A program made the position numbers and the translations under genes. Shown here piece after piece: positions 31,632 to 40,264 of a stretch of DNA of 64,000 nucleotides. Origin of the DNA: JALHFZ01 sp963674625 (lineage in GTDB: Bacteria > Synergistota > Synergistia > Synergistales > Aminobacteriaceae); contig CAXXXO010000004.1 of NCBI GenBank assembly GCA_963674625.2, positions 1,426,001-1,490,000 on the forward strand. The letters are read 5' to 3'. The notes below the pieces were generated by a model. The model was not told the DNA's origin, did no database searches, and saw only the letters and a program-made list of their open reading frames with translations. The first letter of the stretch is position 1; every line of letters starts with the position of its first letter.

Positions 31632-33112
31632 ACGTAGCCAGCATTGGAAAAAACGGACTTAAAGGACGGATAGAGCCCGTTCTTCTTGAAAGGCTCAGAA
31701 AGTCTGAATACAACGTAATCTCCGTACCCTCCAGAGATTTACTGACATGGAACCGTCTGGACCTAGCCTTCAAGTTGTTCTATCTGGAGACTAAAAATGC
31801 GCACCTGGAGCTTGCGGAAACGGTCTACCAAGAGGATATTCGTTCGCAAACTCTCGCCAGCTTCAAAGAGCACGGCAACGACGAAAAAAATACTTTTTCG
31901 CGATATCTCGAGATTTTCGAGGGCCTGCACAGAAATATGGAGTTGTCAGGATTCGACGATAAAATCAGTCTGATACCGCTCTCAAGAACAGGCTCTCTGA
32001 TGAACGGCGCCCACAGAGTCGCCGTCGCTGCGTTTCTGAATCGGGAGGTGCGATGCGTTCGGATGGAACTGGAACCTCTTGTCCGCGACTACCTCTATTT
32101 CTACTGGAGAGATGTCTCTCCGCATATCATGGATATGATCGTGAATACATTCATAAAATACGCGAACAATACATACATTGCTTTCCTCTGGCCTTCATTC
32201 GGAGAGCATTTCAATCAACTGAAATCCTTTTTTTCGAACATAGTGTATAAAAAGGTTCTCTCTTTAAACTCCAACGGGCTCTTTAACTTGCTGACACAGG
32301 TGTATGCAGGCACTCCGTGGCTCGGATCGTTCGAGGACGGCTTTAAGGGCGCTCGAGCCAAGTGCATGGAATGCTCCGGAAGAGAAAATCAAGTCATCGT
32401 CATTGTTTTTCAGGAAGAGAGTCTTGATGAGGTACGAAGACTGAAGGCGAAAATACGAGACAACGTGCAAATAGGTTCCAGTTCCGTACATATCACCGAC
32501 ACGAAAAAAGAGGCTGTTGAACTCGGAAGATTGCTTTTCAACAAGAACAGCGTTCACTTTTTAAACTTTGCTAATCCGTTCAGATGGCAGAAGGCGTACC
32601 ATCAGCTTGATCGTTTTAAAAAGCTTCTTCAAGAAGAACAAGTTGAAAAAGAGATGTTCGTGATCGACGGCAGCATGGCGCTGACGATGTACGGAATACG
32701 TGAACATCTTGACATAGATTATTTGGCGTTGGAGGAAGTTTCATTTCAAGATACCGAAGATATCGGAAACCATTCTTCTCAGTTGACCTACCACAAGAAG
32801 ACGCAGGAAGATCTGGTGTTGAATCCGAAGTTCTTTTTTTACTTCTACGGATTGAAGTTCACAGCTCTTTCCCAGCTTTATACCATGAAAGAGAATCGAG
32901 GAGAGGGAAAAGACGTGCGCGATCTTAAGCTAATGGATTCATACCTTTCACATGATACTCTGCGCTTCGTTATAGAAAGAATGCGTCAAAAAGCGTACTA
33001 TCTCAGATTACGAACCTCCCGCATAATGATGGAGCACATAATGAACTTTCTTAAAAAGAGAGGTTTGTATTCATCCGTCAGGTCAATTTACAGGAAGCTC
33101 AAGGGGCGATAG
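31628..33112 (+). CDS. uncharacterised protein with ParB-like and nucleotidyltransferase-like segments
   Basis: 494 residues, not recognised as a whole. Residues about 115-150 (ISLIPLSRTGSLMNGAHRVA then VAAFLNREVRCVRME) resemble the ParB/sulfiredoxin-like core in which an xGxHR motif binds nucleotide. Residues about 340-365 (VIDGSMALTMYGIREHLDID) resemble the GS..DxD start of nucleotidyltransferase or HPr-kinase-like folds. The middle (170-230) is rich in aromatic residues; the end is basic (KKRGLYSSVRSIYRKLKGR), so membrane or nucleic-acid association is possible. It opens the polysaccharide region, coupled to the small ORF before it. A role in capsule or glycan synthesis is only inferred from place. 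Confidence 0.6.
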   Translation: MNVASIGKNGLKGRIEPVLLERLRKSEYNVISVPSRDLLTWNRLDLAFKLFYLETKNAHLELAETVYQEDIRSQTLASFKEHGNDEKNTFSRYLEIFEGLHRNMELSGFDDKISLIPLSRTGSLMNGAHRVAVAAFLNREVRCVRMELEPLVRDYLYFYWRDVSPHIMDMIVNTFIKYANNTYIAFLWPSFGEHFNQLKSFFSNIVYKKVLSLNSNGLFNLLTQVYAGTPWLGSFEDGFKGARAKCMECSGRENQVIVIVFQEESLDEVRRLKAKIRDNVQIGSSSVHITDTKKEAVELGRLLFNKNSVHFLNFANPFRWQKAYHQLDRFKKLLQEEQVEKEMFVIDGSMALTMYGIREHLDIDYLALEEVSFQDTEDIGNHSSQLTYHKKTQEDLVLNPKFFFYFYGLKFTALSQLYTMKENRGEGKDVRDLKLMDSYLSHDTLRFVIERMRQKAYYLRLRTSRIMMEHIMNFLKKRGLYSSVRSIYRKLKGR

Positions 33113-33119
33113 GAAATCA

Positions 33120-33284
33120 ATGTTTGTTCTCATTCTGAATCAATCAGACATCTCGGTCGTCGCTGCCCGATCGGCTTACCGATTTCATCGGACCTTGTTT
33201 CAAGCGGATGTCGACAGGCGGATGCTGGTCCAGTTCAAATTAAGCGACGATTATACTGTTCTCGGTCCCGAAACCACAGCTTAA
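33120..33284 (+). pseudogene. N-terminal scrap of a GT4 glycosyltransferase
   Basis: 54 codons read FVLILNQSDISVVAARSAYR then LHR-type FHRTLFQADVDRRMLVQFKL, SDDYTVLGPE, matching the start of GT4 enzymes (SDISGGAARAAYRLHRGL..GVDSRMLVQ). The usual GG is VV. It ends at TAA after the first strand-helix units; the rest of the gene is absent. Confidence 0.7.
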
Positions 33285-33406
33285 AAAGTCGCCTTCCGTT
33301 TGCGTCCTCGGCTATCGGTAAACCCCTTCGCCACCCTGATGTTCACTGCCAGGCGAGGGTTCCCGTCCCCGCCGGAAACCCCCCTGAAAAATTTCCGCCC
33401 CGCCAT

Positions 33407-33441
33407 TGGACAAAGCGCTTTGCGAGTAATAAAATTACTCG
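33407..33441 (+). promoter_or_regulatory. promoter with operator over the -10 box, site 2 (flippase/sulfation cassette)
   Basis: TGGACA (33407-33412), 17-bp spacer, TAAAAT (33430-33435) within GAGTAATAAAATTACTC (33424-33440). This copy has perfect arms, 8 bp when the flanking C and G are counted. It lies 86 bases before the first ORF of a coupled gene series that ends with the sulfotransferase. Confidence 0.78.
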
Positions 33442-33526
33442 TGAAGAAAAGTACCCTGACCGAACACTACACGGCGACAACGTGCCGCCGGTGCGCCACG
33501 CCTGAAAAACAAAAGGAGACACCGAC

Positions 33527-33613
33527 ATGACACGCATCGCACACTCCACTCGCGGCACCGAAACTATCGCTGGGCACCGCACAGCCGACCCGCTCGCGGA
33601 GGCCGCCGAATAA
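33527..33613 (+). CDS. 28-codon leader ORF of the regulated cassette
   Basis: AAAGGAG lies before the ATG. The product starts MTRIAHSTRGTETIAGHRTA and ends EAAE; no family is recognised. Its stop TAA overlaps the next ATG (TAATG). It may be a remnant of a deleted gene or a translational leader. Confidence 0.35.
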   Translation: MTRIAHSTRGTETIAGHRTADPLAEAAE

Positions 33614-33780
33614 TGTGCGGCATCGCCGAAATCTTCAACCTGAACGGTCAGCCCGTCGAGCTCGAAAAAATGACCGCTGCCATTGCCCATCGCGGACCCG
33701 ACTGCGTCGAGCGCTTCAACGATATGTTCGCCTTCGCCGGAAAGAGCAGTCTCCACAAAGCACAGGACGTGAACTCATGA
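33613..33780 (+). pseudogene. asparagine synthase (AsnB) N-terminal remnant with internal deletion
   Basis: 55 codons begin MCGIAEIFNLNGQPVELEKM then TAAIAHRGPD, the class II glutamine amidotransferase start with nucleophile Cys2. The sequence then jumps in frame to CVERFNDMFAFAG, which lies about 60 residues later in intact AsnB, and soon ends. The synthetase domain is gone. Its stop overlaps the flippase ATG. Confidence 0.8.
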
Positions 33781-35612
33781 CTCAAGCCACATGTCGCGCA
33801 CACCGCAACACATCCGCATCCAAGTCCTCCCTGCGGAAGCTCTACGAGATCTTCACCCCGCGCGAGAGGCTTCATGCAGCGCTGCTGCTCCTTGTCAGCA
33901 TTCTCTCTGCTCTTACCCAGGCTGTCGGCGTCGCCGTCATCTTCCCCTTCATCAACGTCGCCATGAACCCGCAGGTCATCCAACGGAACAAATGGCTTGC
34001 CGCTCTCTACCAAAAAGGAGCTTTCGCCGATACCAACGCCTTTATTGTCTTCCTTGGAAGCGCGGTCTTTGCCGCCATCGTCATTTCCAGTATCCTGCCC
34101 GCCCTTGTTGCCTGGGGAAAAGCCCGTTTCCTTGTGAACAAGGAACACGCCCTCTCCACGCGCCTGCTGACGATTTACCTCTCAAGGCCCTACCAGTACT
34201 TCCTGGGCAAGAACACAAGCGAACTCGGCAAGAACGTTCTCACGGAGGTCGGATACCTCATCCTGAAGATGCTCATGGCCATTTTTGAACTCTTCATTCA
34301 AGGCATTCTTCTGCTTGTGCTCTTCTCTATGCTCTTGATAGTGGACGTTTACGTCACCGTCGGCGCCATGCTTCTTCTGGGAGGAAGCTACGCCCTGCTG
34401 AACTGCCTGATCAAACAAACCCTCCAAAAAAAAGGTACTCTCCGCCTTGAAGCCAACACCAATCGCCACCGCTTCGCCACCGAAGCCCTTTCCGGCATCA
34501 AGACCACTCGGGTGATGGGCGTAGAGTCCTACTTCCTCTCCAACTACAGCCGCAACTCGCTGGAGTACGCCACGCACACGCGCTTCGCTCTCGTCTCCGG
34601 CGAACTGCCCCGCTACTTTCTGGAGGCGCTGGCTTTCGGCGGCATCATCTTTTTTCTCGTCTTCCGACTGGCTGCAGGAGGCGCGATATCTGACCTGCTG
34701 CCATTGGTCAGCCTCTACGCCTTCGCCGCCTACCGCATGATGCCCGCGCTGCACCGAGTTTACTTTGCCGTCAACCAGATCCACTACTACCGGGCGATAC
34801 TCGATAAAATCCACACCGACATGCTGGACGCGAATGCCGCCGAAGAATCCCCCTTCGCCGCCGCCCCCTTCCCCTTCGCCGCCGCCATCCGCCTGCAGGA
34901 CATCGACTTCCGCTACGCCGACGCCGAAACCGACGTCATCAGAGGGCTGGATATCGAAATCCCTAAAAACACCTCCGTCGGCTTCGTCGGTGCCACCGGC
35001 TCCGGCAAGACGACGCTGGTTGACATCATTCTGGGTCTTCTCGTCCCTCAGAGCGGGAAAATGCTCGTCGACGACGCCCCCGTCACCGAAGAGAACATCC
35101 GCGCATGGCGGCGCAAGATCGGCTACGTCCCGCAGGAGATCTACCTGAGCGACGACACCATCCGGCGCAACATCGCCTTCGGTGTCCCGGACGACAAGAT
35201 AGACGACGAACAGGTCGTCGAAGCCGCGCGAATCGCCGCCTTCGACGACTTCATACGCACCCTGCCCAAAGAGTACAACACCGTTATCGGCGAGCGGGGC
35301 GTCCGCCTAAGCGGAGGACAGCGCCAGCGTATCGGCCTGGCCCGCGCCGTCTATCGCAATCCGGAAGTTCTCGTCCTCGACGAAGCCACCAGCTCCCTCG
35401 ACGGCGCCACGGAAGAGGCCGTCCTGAACGCCGTCCGCAACGCATCGAAGACGCGGACTGTTATCATGATCGCGCACAGGCTGAACACACTGAAAGATTG
35501 CGATAGGATCTACATAATGGAAGACGGCCGCTTCACCGCAAGCGGCACATACGAGGATCTGCTGAGCGGCAACAAAGCCTTCATGAGAATGGCGAAGGTG
35601 GGGAACGCATGA
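33777..35612 (+). CDS. ABC-type flippase/exporter (PglK-like), TMD-NBD fusion
   Basis: 611 residues from the ATG at 33777, coupled to the preceding stop. The N-terminal 330 residues form six membrane helices with segments such as GELPRYFLEALAFGG and LYAFAAYRMMPALHRVYFAV, close to Campylobacter PglK, which flips lipid-linked oligosaccharide. The nucleotide-binding half has Walker A GATGSGKTT, signature LSGGQRQRIGLARA, Walker B VLVLDEATSSLD and switch His in IAHRL, so it is complete. It likely exports the lipid-linked unit made by this region. It is expressed from the regulated promoter at 33407 together with the sulfation genes. Confidence 0.88.
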   Translation: MTQATCRAHRNTSASKSSLRKLYEIFTPRERLHAALLLLVSILSALTQAVGVAVIFPFINVAMNPQVIQRNKWLAALYQKGAFADTNAFIVFLGSAVFAAIVISSILPALVAWGKARFLVNKEHALSTRLLTIYLSRPYQYFLGKNTSELGKNVLTEVGYLILKMLMAIFELFIQGILLLVLFSMLLIVDVYVTVGAMLLLGGSYALLNCLIKQTLQKKGTLRLEANTNRHRFATEALSGIKTTRVMGVESYFLSNYSRNSLEYATHTRFALVSGELPRYFLEALAFGGIIFFLVFRLAAGGAISDLLPLVSLYAFAAYRMMPALHRVYFAVNQIHYYRAILDKIHTDMLDANAAEESPFAAAPFPFAAAIRLQDIDFRYADAETDVIRGLDIEIPKNTSVGFVGATGSGKTTLVDIILGLLVPQSGKMLVDDAPVTEENIRAWRRKIGYVPQEIYLSDDTIRRNIAFGVPDDKIDDEQVVEAARIAAFDDFIRTLPKEYNTVIGERGVRLSGGQRQRIGLARAVYRNPEVLVLDEATSSLDGATEEAVLNAVRNASKTRTVIMIAHRLNTLKDCDRIYIMEDGRFTASGTYEDLLSGNKAFMRMAKVGNA

Positions 35613-35863
35613 CCGCACTCGAACATAAGACGATACACACTTGCCGCCCCTGCGCAGCGGCATCCAGCACACGTGAAAAGAGCGACCCCCTCATGAAAAC
35701 AGTCATTCTCGCCGACACGGGGGAGAACACCCTCACCGGAGATTGCGCCTCCTCGAAGGAAGAAGTAAGTTCGCAGATGCATGGAACTTTGCCCCCGATC
35801 AGACGGACTTCAATACTGTCCGTCACGTACTCGAACTCCAACTTCCCGGAGGTCCGCGTATGA
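35609..35863 (+). pseudogene. scrambled remnant of CDP-sugar pathway genes (rfbF/rfbG-like)
   Basis: An 84-codon frame overlaps the flippase stop. From 35694 it reads MKTVILADTGENTL, which resembles the start of sugar-1-phosphate nucleotidylyltransferases (MKxVILAGGxGTRL) with the glycine loop lost. In a second frame (about 35770-35850) KFADAWNFAPDQTDFNTVRH then VLELQL matches the late part of CDP-glucose 4,6-dehydratase (WNFGP..TV..LV). Two genes have thus been cut and joined. The stop overlaps the cysC ATG. Confidence 0.6.
35614..35706 (+). repeat. 93-bp duplicated leader, copy B
   Basis: Partner of 31434-31526. It begins at the end of the flippase gene and ends in the MKTVI codons. It marks a recombination junction on each side of a 4.2-kb block. 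Confidence 0.75.
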
Positions 35864-36480
35864 CACGGAAAAGACACCCCGGCTTCACCCTCTGGTTTAC
35901 AGGCCTCTCCGGATCGGGCAAGACAACGCTTGCACTCGCACTGGAAAAAAAACTGCTTGCCTGCGGGCTTCCCTACGTCCAGCGGCTTGATGGCGATGTT
36001 GTCCGCGAAAGTCTCACCCGCGATCTCGGCTTCTCCAAAGAGGACCGGGACGAGAACATTCGCCGCGTCGCCTTCGTTGCCCGTTTACTCGCCGCAAACG
36101 GAACCGCCGTCCTCGCTTCTTTCGTCTCTCCGTACAGAGAAGCGAGAGAAAATGCCCGAAGAGAGTGCGAAGCTGTCGCTTCCTTCGTCGAGGTCTTCGT
36201 CGACTGTCCGATGGAAGAGCTGGTAAAGCGCGACACAAAGGGACTCTACAAAAAAGCCCTCGCCGGGGAGATCGGCAGCTTCACCGGAGTCTCCGACCCC
36301 TACGAGCCCCCGGAAAACCCCGACATCCATCTGGACACATCGAAGACACAGCTCGAAGATGCCGCGGAGAGTATCCTCAAGCACCTCGAACACATGGGCC
36401 TGCTCCCTGAAATTCCAGAAGAAGCGCCGGCAGCAGCCGCGTCTGCGCCGAAAGGAGAGAACCATCACAGTGAACGGTGA
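35860..36480 (+). CDS. cysC: adenylylsulfate kinase
   Basis: 206 residues from the ATG at 35860 (GGAGG 7 bases upstream). The P-loop GLSGSGKTTL (about 14-23), DGDVVRESLTRDLGFSKEDR with APS-binding residues, RRVAFVARLL and the lid KGLYKKALAGEIGSFTGVSDPYEPP are typical. It phosphorylates adenylylsulfate to PAPS, the sulfate donor. It overlaps cysD by 11 bases. The Ala/Pro-rich tail (EEAPAAAASAPKGEN) is an extra. With cysD, cysN and a sulfotransferase it forms a sulfation module and not an assimilatory one; no PAPS reductase is present here. Confidence 0.93.
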   Translation: MTRKRHPGFTLWFTGLSGSGKTTLALALEKKLLACGLPYVQRLDGDVVRESLTRDLGFSKEDRDENIRRVAFVARLLAANGTAVLASFVSPYREARENARRECEAVASFVEVFVDCPMEELVKRDTKGLYKKALAGEIGSFTGVSDPYEPPENPDIHLDTSKTQLEDAAESILKHLEHMGLLPEIPEEAPAAAASAPKGENHHSER

Positions 36481-37381
36481 AAACTACCGTCTCGGCACCC
36501 TCGAACTCCTCGAAGCCGAGAGCATCCACATCGTACGGGAGGTCGCTTCCGAGTTCGAAAACCCGGTCATGCTCTACTCAGTGGGGAAGGACTCCACAGT
36601 CATGGCGCGCCTCGCGCAGAAGGCCTTCTATCCCGGAAAGGTTCCCTTTCCGCTGCTCCACGTCGACACCGGCTTCAAATTCCCCGAGATGTACGAATTC
36701 CGGAACTGGTTCGCCGAAGAAACGGGACTTGAAGTCCGCCTTTACAAAAACGTCCGCGCCATCGAACAGGGCGTCAACCCGTACGACCTCGGCACAGTCA
36801 AGTGCTGTGGCTACCTAAAGACACAGGCCCTGCTCGACGCCCTCGCCGAGGGCGGATACGACGCCGCATTCGGAGGCGCCCGCCGCGACGAGGAGAAGTC
36901 CCGAGCCAAGGAGCGAGTCTACTCCTTCCGCGACCGGCACGGCCAGTGGGACCCCCGCAATCAGCGCCCGGAACTCTGGAACCTCTACAACGGACGAATC
37001 GACAAGGGAGAGAGCATCCGCGTCTTTCCCATCTCCAACTGGACCGAGCTGGATATCTGGACCTACATCCACAGGGAGAACCTCCCCGTCGTTCCACTCT
37101 ACTTCGCCAAGGAGCGGAGCGTCATCCGGCGCAGCAACCAGCTCATCCCCGTCTACCCCGGATCCCGCACTCTCCCAGGAGAGGTGCCCGAAACAGTCAT
37201 GTGCCGCTTCCGGACCCTCGGCTGCATCCCCTGCACAGGCGCCGTCGAATCCACCGCTGCAACGCTGCCCGAGATCATCGGGGAGATGATGACCGCCCGC
37301 AACTCCGAGCGCATCACCCGCGTCATCGACCACGACCAGGACAGCTCCATGGAGCAGAAGAAGAGGGAGGGCTACTTTTGA
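36470..37381 (+). CDS. cysD: sulfate adenylyltransferase small subunit
   Basis: 303 residues from GTG at 36470 with AAGGAGA upstream. The PP-loop SVGKDSTVM (about 40), HVDTGFKFPEMYEFR, then GARRDEEKSRAKERVYSFRD and the C-terminal CRFRTLGCIPCTGAV segment are characteristic. With CysN it makes adenylylsulfate from ATP and sulfate. The full-length protein ends SSMEQKKREGYF as in the family. Its stop overlaps the TTG start proposed for cysN. Confidence 0.94.
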   Translation: MNGENYRLGTLELLEAESIHIVREVASEFENPVMLYSVGKDSTVMARLAQKAFYPGKVPFPLLHVDTGFKFPEMYEFRNWFAEETGLEVRLYKNVRAIEQGVNPYDLGTVKCCGYLKTQALLDALAEGGYDAAFGGARRDEEKSRAKERVYSFRDRHGQWDPRNQRPELWNLYNGRIDKGESIRVFPISNWTELDIWTYIHRENLPVVPLYFAKERSVIRRSNQLIPVYPGSRTLPGEVPETVMCRFRTLGCIPCTGAVESTAATLPEIIGEMMTARNSERITRVIDHDQDSSMEQKKREGYF

Positions 37382-39012
37382 GCTGCGCATACGGAAAGAA
37401 CTCCATCACTCCTACGAACGACCTGTCTTGCATGGACAGCATCGAAGCGCTCATCGAACGGAACGATCAGGCGGATCTTCTCCGCATCGCCACCGCCGGA
37501 AGCGTCGACGACGGCAAATCCACCCTCATCGGCAGACTTCTCTGCGAGGCCAAGGGGATATTCGAGGACCAGCTGGACTCCATCAGTGAATACTCCCGTT
37601 CCCACAGCAGAGGAGAGTTCGACTACTCGCTCGTCACAGACGGCCTCAAGGCCGAGCGCGAGCAGGGGATCACAATCGACGTCGCCTACCGCTACTTCTC
37701 TACGCCGAAGAGGCGCTTCATCATCGCCGACACCCCCGGCCACGAGCAGTACACCCGCAACATGGCCACCGGGGCTTCCACTGCCCACCTCGCCCTCATC
37801 CTCGTCGATGCGGTCAACGGCGTCGGCGTGCAGACAAGGCGGCATGCCTTTATCTCCTCCCTGCTGGGCATCCGGCACCTCGTCTTCGCCGTCAACAAGA
37901 TGGATCTCGTCGGCTACGAAGAACGCCTCTTCGACACAATAGTCTCCGACTGCCGCCTCTTTGCCGATAAGCTCTCCCTCGACAGCGCCCACTTCATTCC
38001 CTTGAGCGCCCTCAAAGGGGACAACGTCGTCGAAAAGAGCGAACAAATGCCGTGGTACAAGGGTGCCCCTCTCCTGGATTACCTCGAGAACGTCGTCGTC
38101 ATGGGCGAGCGCAACCTCAGGGATTTTCGGTTCCCAGTACAGCGCACTGTCCGCTCCGGCGACGACTTCCGGGGCTATGCCGGAACAATAGCCTCCGGCG
38201 TTATCCGCAAAGGAGAAGAGATAATCGTACTCCCCTCCGGCGTCACGTCCAGGATAAAACGCATCGCTACCTGGGACGGCGACAAGACCTACGCCTTCGC
38301 TCCGCAAGCCGTCGTTCTCGAACTCGAAGACGACATCGACGTCGGTCGTGGCGATATGCTCGCCCGCCCGAAGAACCTCCCGACGCTTACCGACGAGGTG
38401 GAAATCGGCATCGTCTGGATGAGCGAAAAACCGCTGCGTCCCGGAGAGACGTACCTCTTCAAGCACAGTTCCCGCTACATCAAGGGTTCCTTCACTTCGC
38501 TCAAATACCGCCTCGACCCCGTGGACCTCCATCGAAAAGAGGCCGGGGAGTTCCGGCTGAACGAGATAGGAAGAGCTTTCGTCTCCTTCGTTCAGCCGCT
38601 TTACGCCGACGAATATCGCGACAACGCCGCGACCGGAGCCTTCATCGTCGTCGACCCGGTGAGCAACATGACCGTCGGCGCGGGAATGATTGAGCGCTGC
38701 ATGACGCATCTGGAGACAAAAAAGAAACAGACTGAAGGAAAGAGAGATGTGAAAACGTTCTTGCTCCCCTTGGATACGCCGGAAGAGGAGATGGAGCGGA
38801 TTCTGCGCGAAAATCATCCCGTCCTGAAGATGGATTGGAAAGACCTGGATAAAAGACTGAATGCTGATCTAACGGAAGGGCAGATGGATGAGAAGCTGCG
38901 AAGGATAGCGTGCGTCTGCGAGATGGCGATCAAGTCCGGGGTATCGGTGGTGGTGCGAGGCGTATTTCGACTGGACAAAAAGACTTTTTTATTTAATTCC
39001 TTTGGAGAATAA
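37378..39012 (+). CDS. cysN: sulfate adenylyltransferase large subunit (GTPase)
   Basis: 544 residues from TTG at 37378, which overlaps the cysD stop and follows GAGGGAGGG; an ATG at 37432 is the alternative. GTPase motifs: GSVDDGKSTL (G1), DTPGHEQYTRNM (G3), NKMDLVG (G4), SALKGDNV (G5). Beta-barrel domains 2 and 3 follow (FPVQRTV, RYIKGSFTSLKYR, IGRAFVSFVQPL). GTP hydrolysis drives adenylylsulfate formation with CysD. The last 80 or so residues, from KTFLLPLDTPEEEMER to FLFNSFGE, go beyond ordinary CysN and are not an APS kinase; I do not recognise them. Confidence 0.92.
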   Translation: MSCAYGKNSITPTNDLSCMDSIEALIERNDQADLLRIATAGSVDDGKSTLIGRLLCEAKGIFEDQLDSISEYSRSHSRGEFDYSLVTDGLKAEREQGITIDVAYRYFSTPKRRFIIADTPGHEQYTRNMATGASTAHLALILVDAVNGVGVQTRRHAFISSLLGIRHLVFAVNKMDLVGYEERLFDTIVSDCRLFADKLSLDSAHFIPLSALKGDNVVEKSEQMPWYKGAPLLDYLENVVVMGERNLRDFRFPVQRTVRSGDDFRGYAGTIASGVIRKGEEIIVLPSGVTSRIKRIATWDGDKTYAFAPQAVVLELEDDIDVGRGDMLARPKNLPTLTDEVEIGIVWMSEKPLRPGETYLFKHSSRYIKGSFTSLKYRLDPVDLHRKEAGEFRLNEIGRAFVSFVQPLYADEYRDNAATGAFIVVDPVSNMTVGAGMIERCMTHLETKKKQTEGKRDVKTFLLPLDTPEEEMERILRENHPVLKMDWKDLDKRLNADLTEGQMDEKLRRIACVCEMAIKSGVSVVVRGVFRLDKKTFLFNSFGE

Positions 39013-39015
39013 AAG

Positions 39016-40038
39016 ATGAAGAAGACAATTTTTTTCCATATCGGTTATCCAAAAACTGGCACGACAACTTTGCAGAAAGCATATTTTCCATCCTTAAAAA
39101 ATATCTTCTATCTTGGCAATAGCAATGGGGCAAACAAAAAATTCCTTGAATGGAGAAGCGCAAACCGGGCCCTTTTTTATGCAGACGCACCTGCAATTGC
39201 TTTATGGGCAAAAAACTACTCTGAAAGTCTTTTTAAAAAAGCTTCACATTCTTCTATCTTTCTATCTTCTGAGTTTGTTTTAGTCCCGGTGGTTTTACCT
39301 TGGCATGTTTGCGACGGGAAAAAACGCACACTCGGAAAATCCCCTCAGTTCATGGCAAGGCTGCTAAAACAGCTATTTGATGAAAATTTATTTGATATCA
39401 AGATCATAACGACAATAAGAAGGCAATGCGATATTTTACCATCAATGTACGCTGAAGATTTTTATCCCATATTCTCAAAAATCCCCCAACTAAACACCTT
39501 TGAAAGGTTCGTTGATAGTTTTTTTAAAACTATAGAAAATCAAACAAAAATTGCATTAAACTATTTTAATACCGTCAACGCTTTTGCTGATACTTTCGGC
39601 AAAGAGAATATTCAGGTCTTACCTTTTGAACTTTTTAAACAAAAAAAAGAAGTTTTTTTTGAGCGATTAGCTCAATTTATTGGCTTTGACATTCATGATA
39701 TTGACGAGATCATAGTCACAAATCCTCACGAAAGACTCTCTCTGACGGCTGATGGAACAAGACAGGCAAGAGGAGCGAGAACTTTATTTGATTTGTTTCG
39801 TTTCCCGCTGAAACCCCTCCTCTCTTTGAGAAAGAAGTTTTTTCCTCGAATGGGGAGCCTCGGCTTAATGGAGAAGTTTAAATCGTTAAAACAACATCAA
39901 CTACCTTTTCAACCGCATCCAGGGGCTATTGTTTTAAGCCAGGCTCAGCAAGAAAAAATCATGACAATATACAAAGAGTCGAACCAAAATCTTGCACAAG
40001 CTTACTCGCTGGACTTAGAAGCTTTTGATTATTACTGA
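39016..40038 (+). CDS. PAPS-dependent sulfotransferase
   Basis: 340 residues. The 5'-phosphosulfate loop FHIGYPKTGTTTLQ (about 7-20) is near perfect, and IITTIRRQCDILPSMY (about 128-143) provides the Arg and Ser that bind the 3'-phosphate. The remainder varies, as usual for carbohydrate sulfotransferases. The acceptor is probably a sugar of the polymer made here. It follows cysN by 3 bases, so PAPS synthesis and use share one message. It is strikingly AT-rich (many TTTT and AAAA runs) next to the GC-rich cys genes, which points to separate acquisition. Confidence 0.85.
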   Translation: MKKTIFFHIGYPKTGTTTLQKAYFPSLKNIFYLGNSNGANKKFLEWRSANRALFYADAPAIALWAKNYSESLFKKASHSSIFLSSEFVLVPVVLPWHVCDGKKRTLGKSPQFMARLLKQLFDENLFDIKIITTIRRQCDILPSMYAEDFYPIFSKIPQLNTFERFVDSFFKTIENQTKIALNYFNTVNAFADTFGKENIQVLPFELFKQKKEVFFERLAQFIGFDIHDIDEIIVTNPHERLSLTADGTRQARGARTLFDLFRFPLKPLLSLRKKFFPRMGSLGLMEKFKSLKQHQLPFQPHPGAIVLSQAQQEKIMTIYKESNQNLAQAYSLDLEAFDYY

Positions 40039-40113
40039 GGGAAAACTTCTCGACTGGTGCCCCGTCTGGACGCTTGAAAAGGCTGTCCTTTTCGCCGCAT
40101 CGTGGTTCGTTGC

Positions 40114-40166
40114 CTCGAATCGTGATCGGTCTTGTACCCGATGTATTCTCCGCGATTATGGGAGAA
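40114..40166 (-). pseudogene. scrap of a flavoprotein gene like the one at 26715
   Basis: 53 bases (CGTGATCGGTCTTGTACCCG inside) match 28312-28366, which codes for NRYGEYVGYKTDHDPR on the minus strand. Three bases are missing in the copy. The rest of the 226-base gap (40039-40264) shows no gene. Confidence 0.65.
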
Positions 40167-40264
40167 CCTCAAACCAGTCACTTATTTTTCAAGTGTTCCT
40201 GGACGGATATCTACATAAAGGCGGTTCTTCGCCTTTATGGAGAAGAGCTTATTTGCCGAAAAAG

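Noticed and set aside
31434..35706. Direct repeats as a CRISPR array
   Set aside because: Only two copies, 4.2 kb apart, without spacers; no cas genes are in the window.
36802..37377. A 192-codon N-terminal extension of cysN
   Set aside because: It reads cysD in another frame (Arg/Pro-rich); the GTPase domain starts right after the cysD stop.
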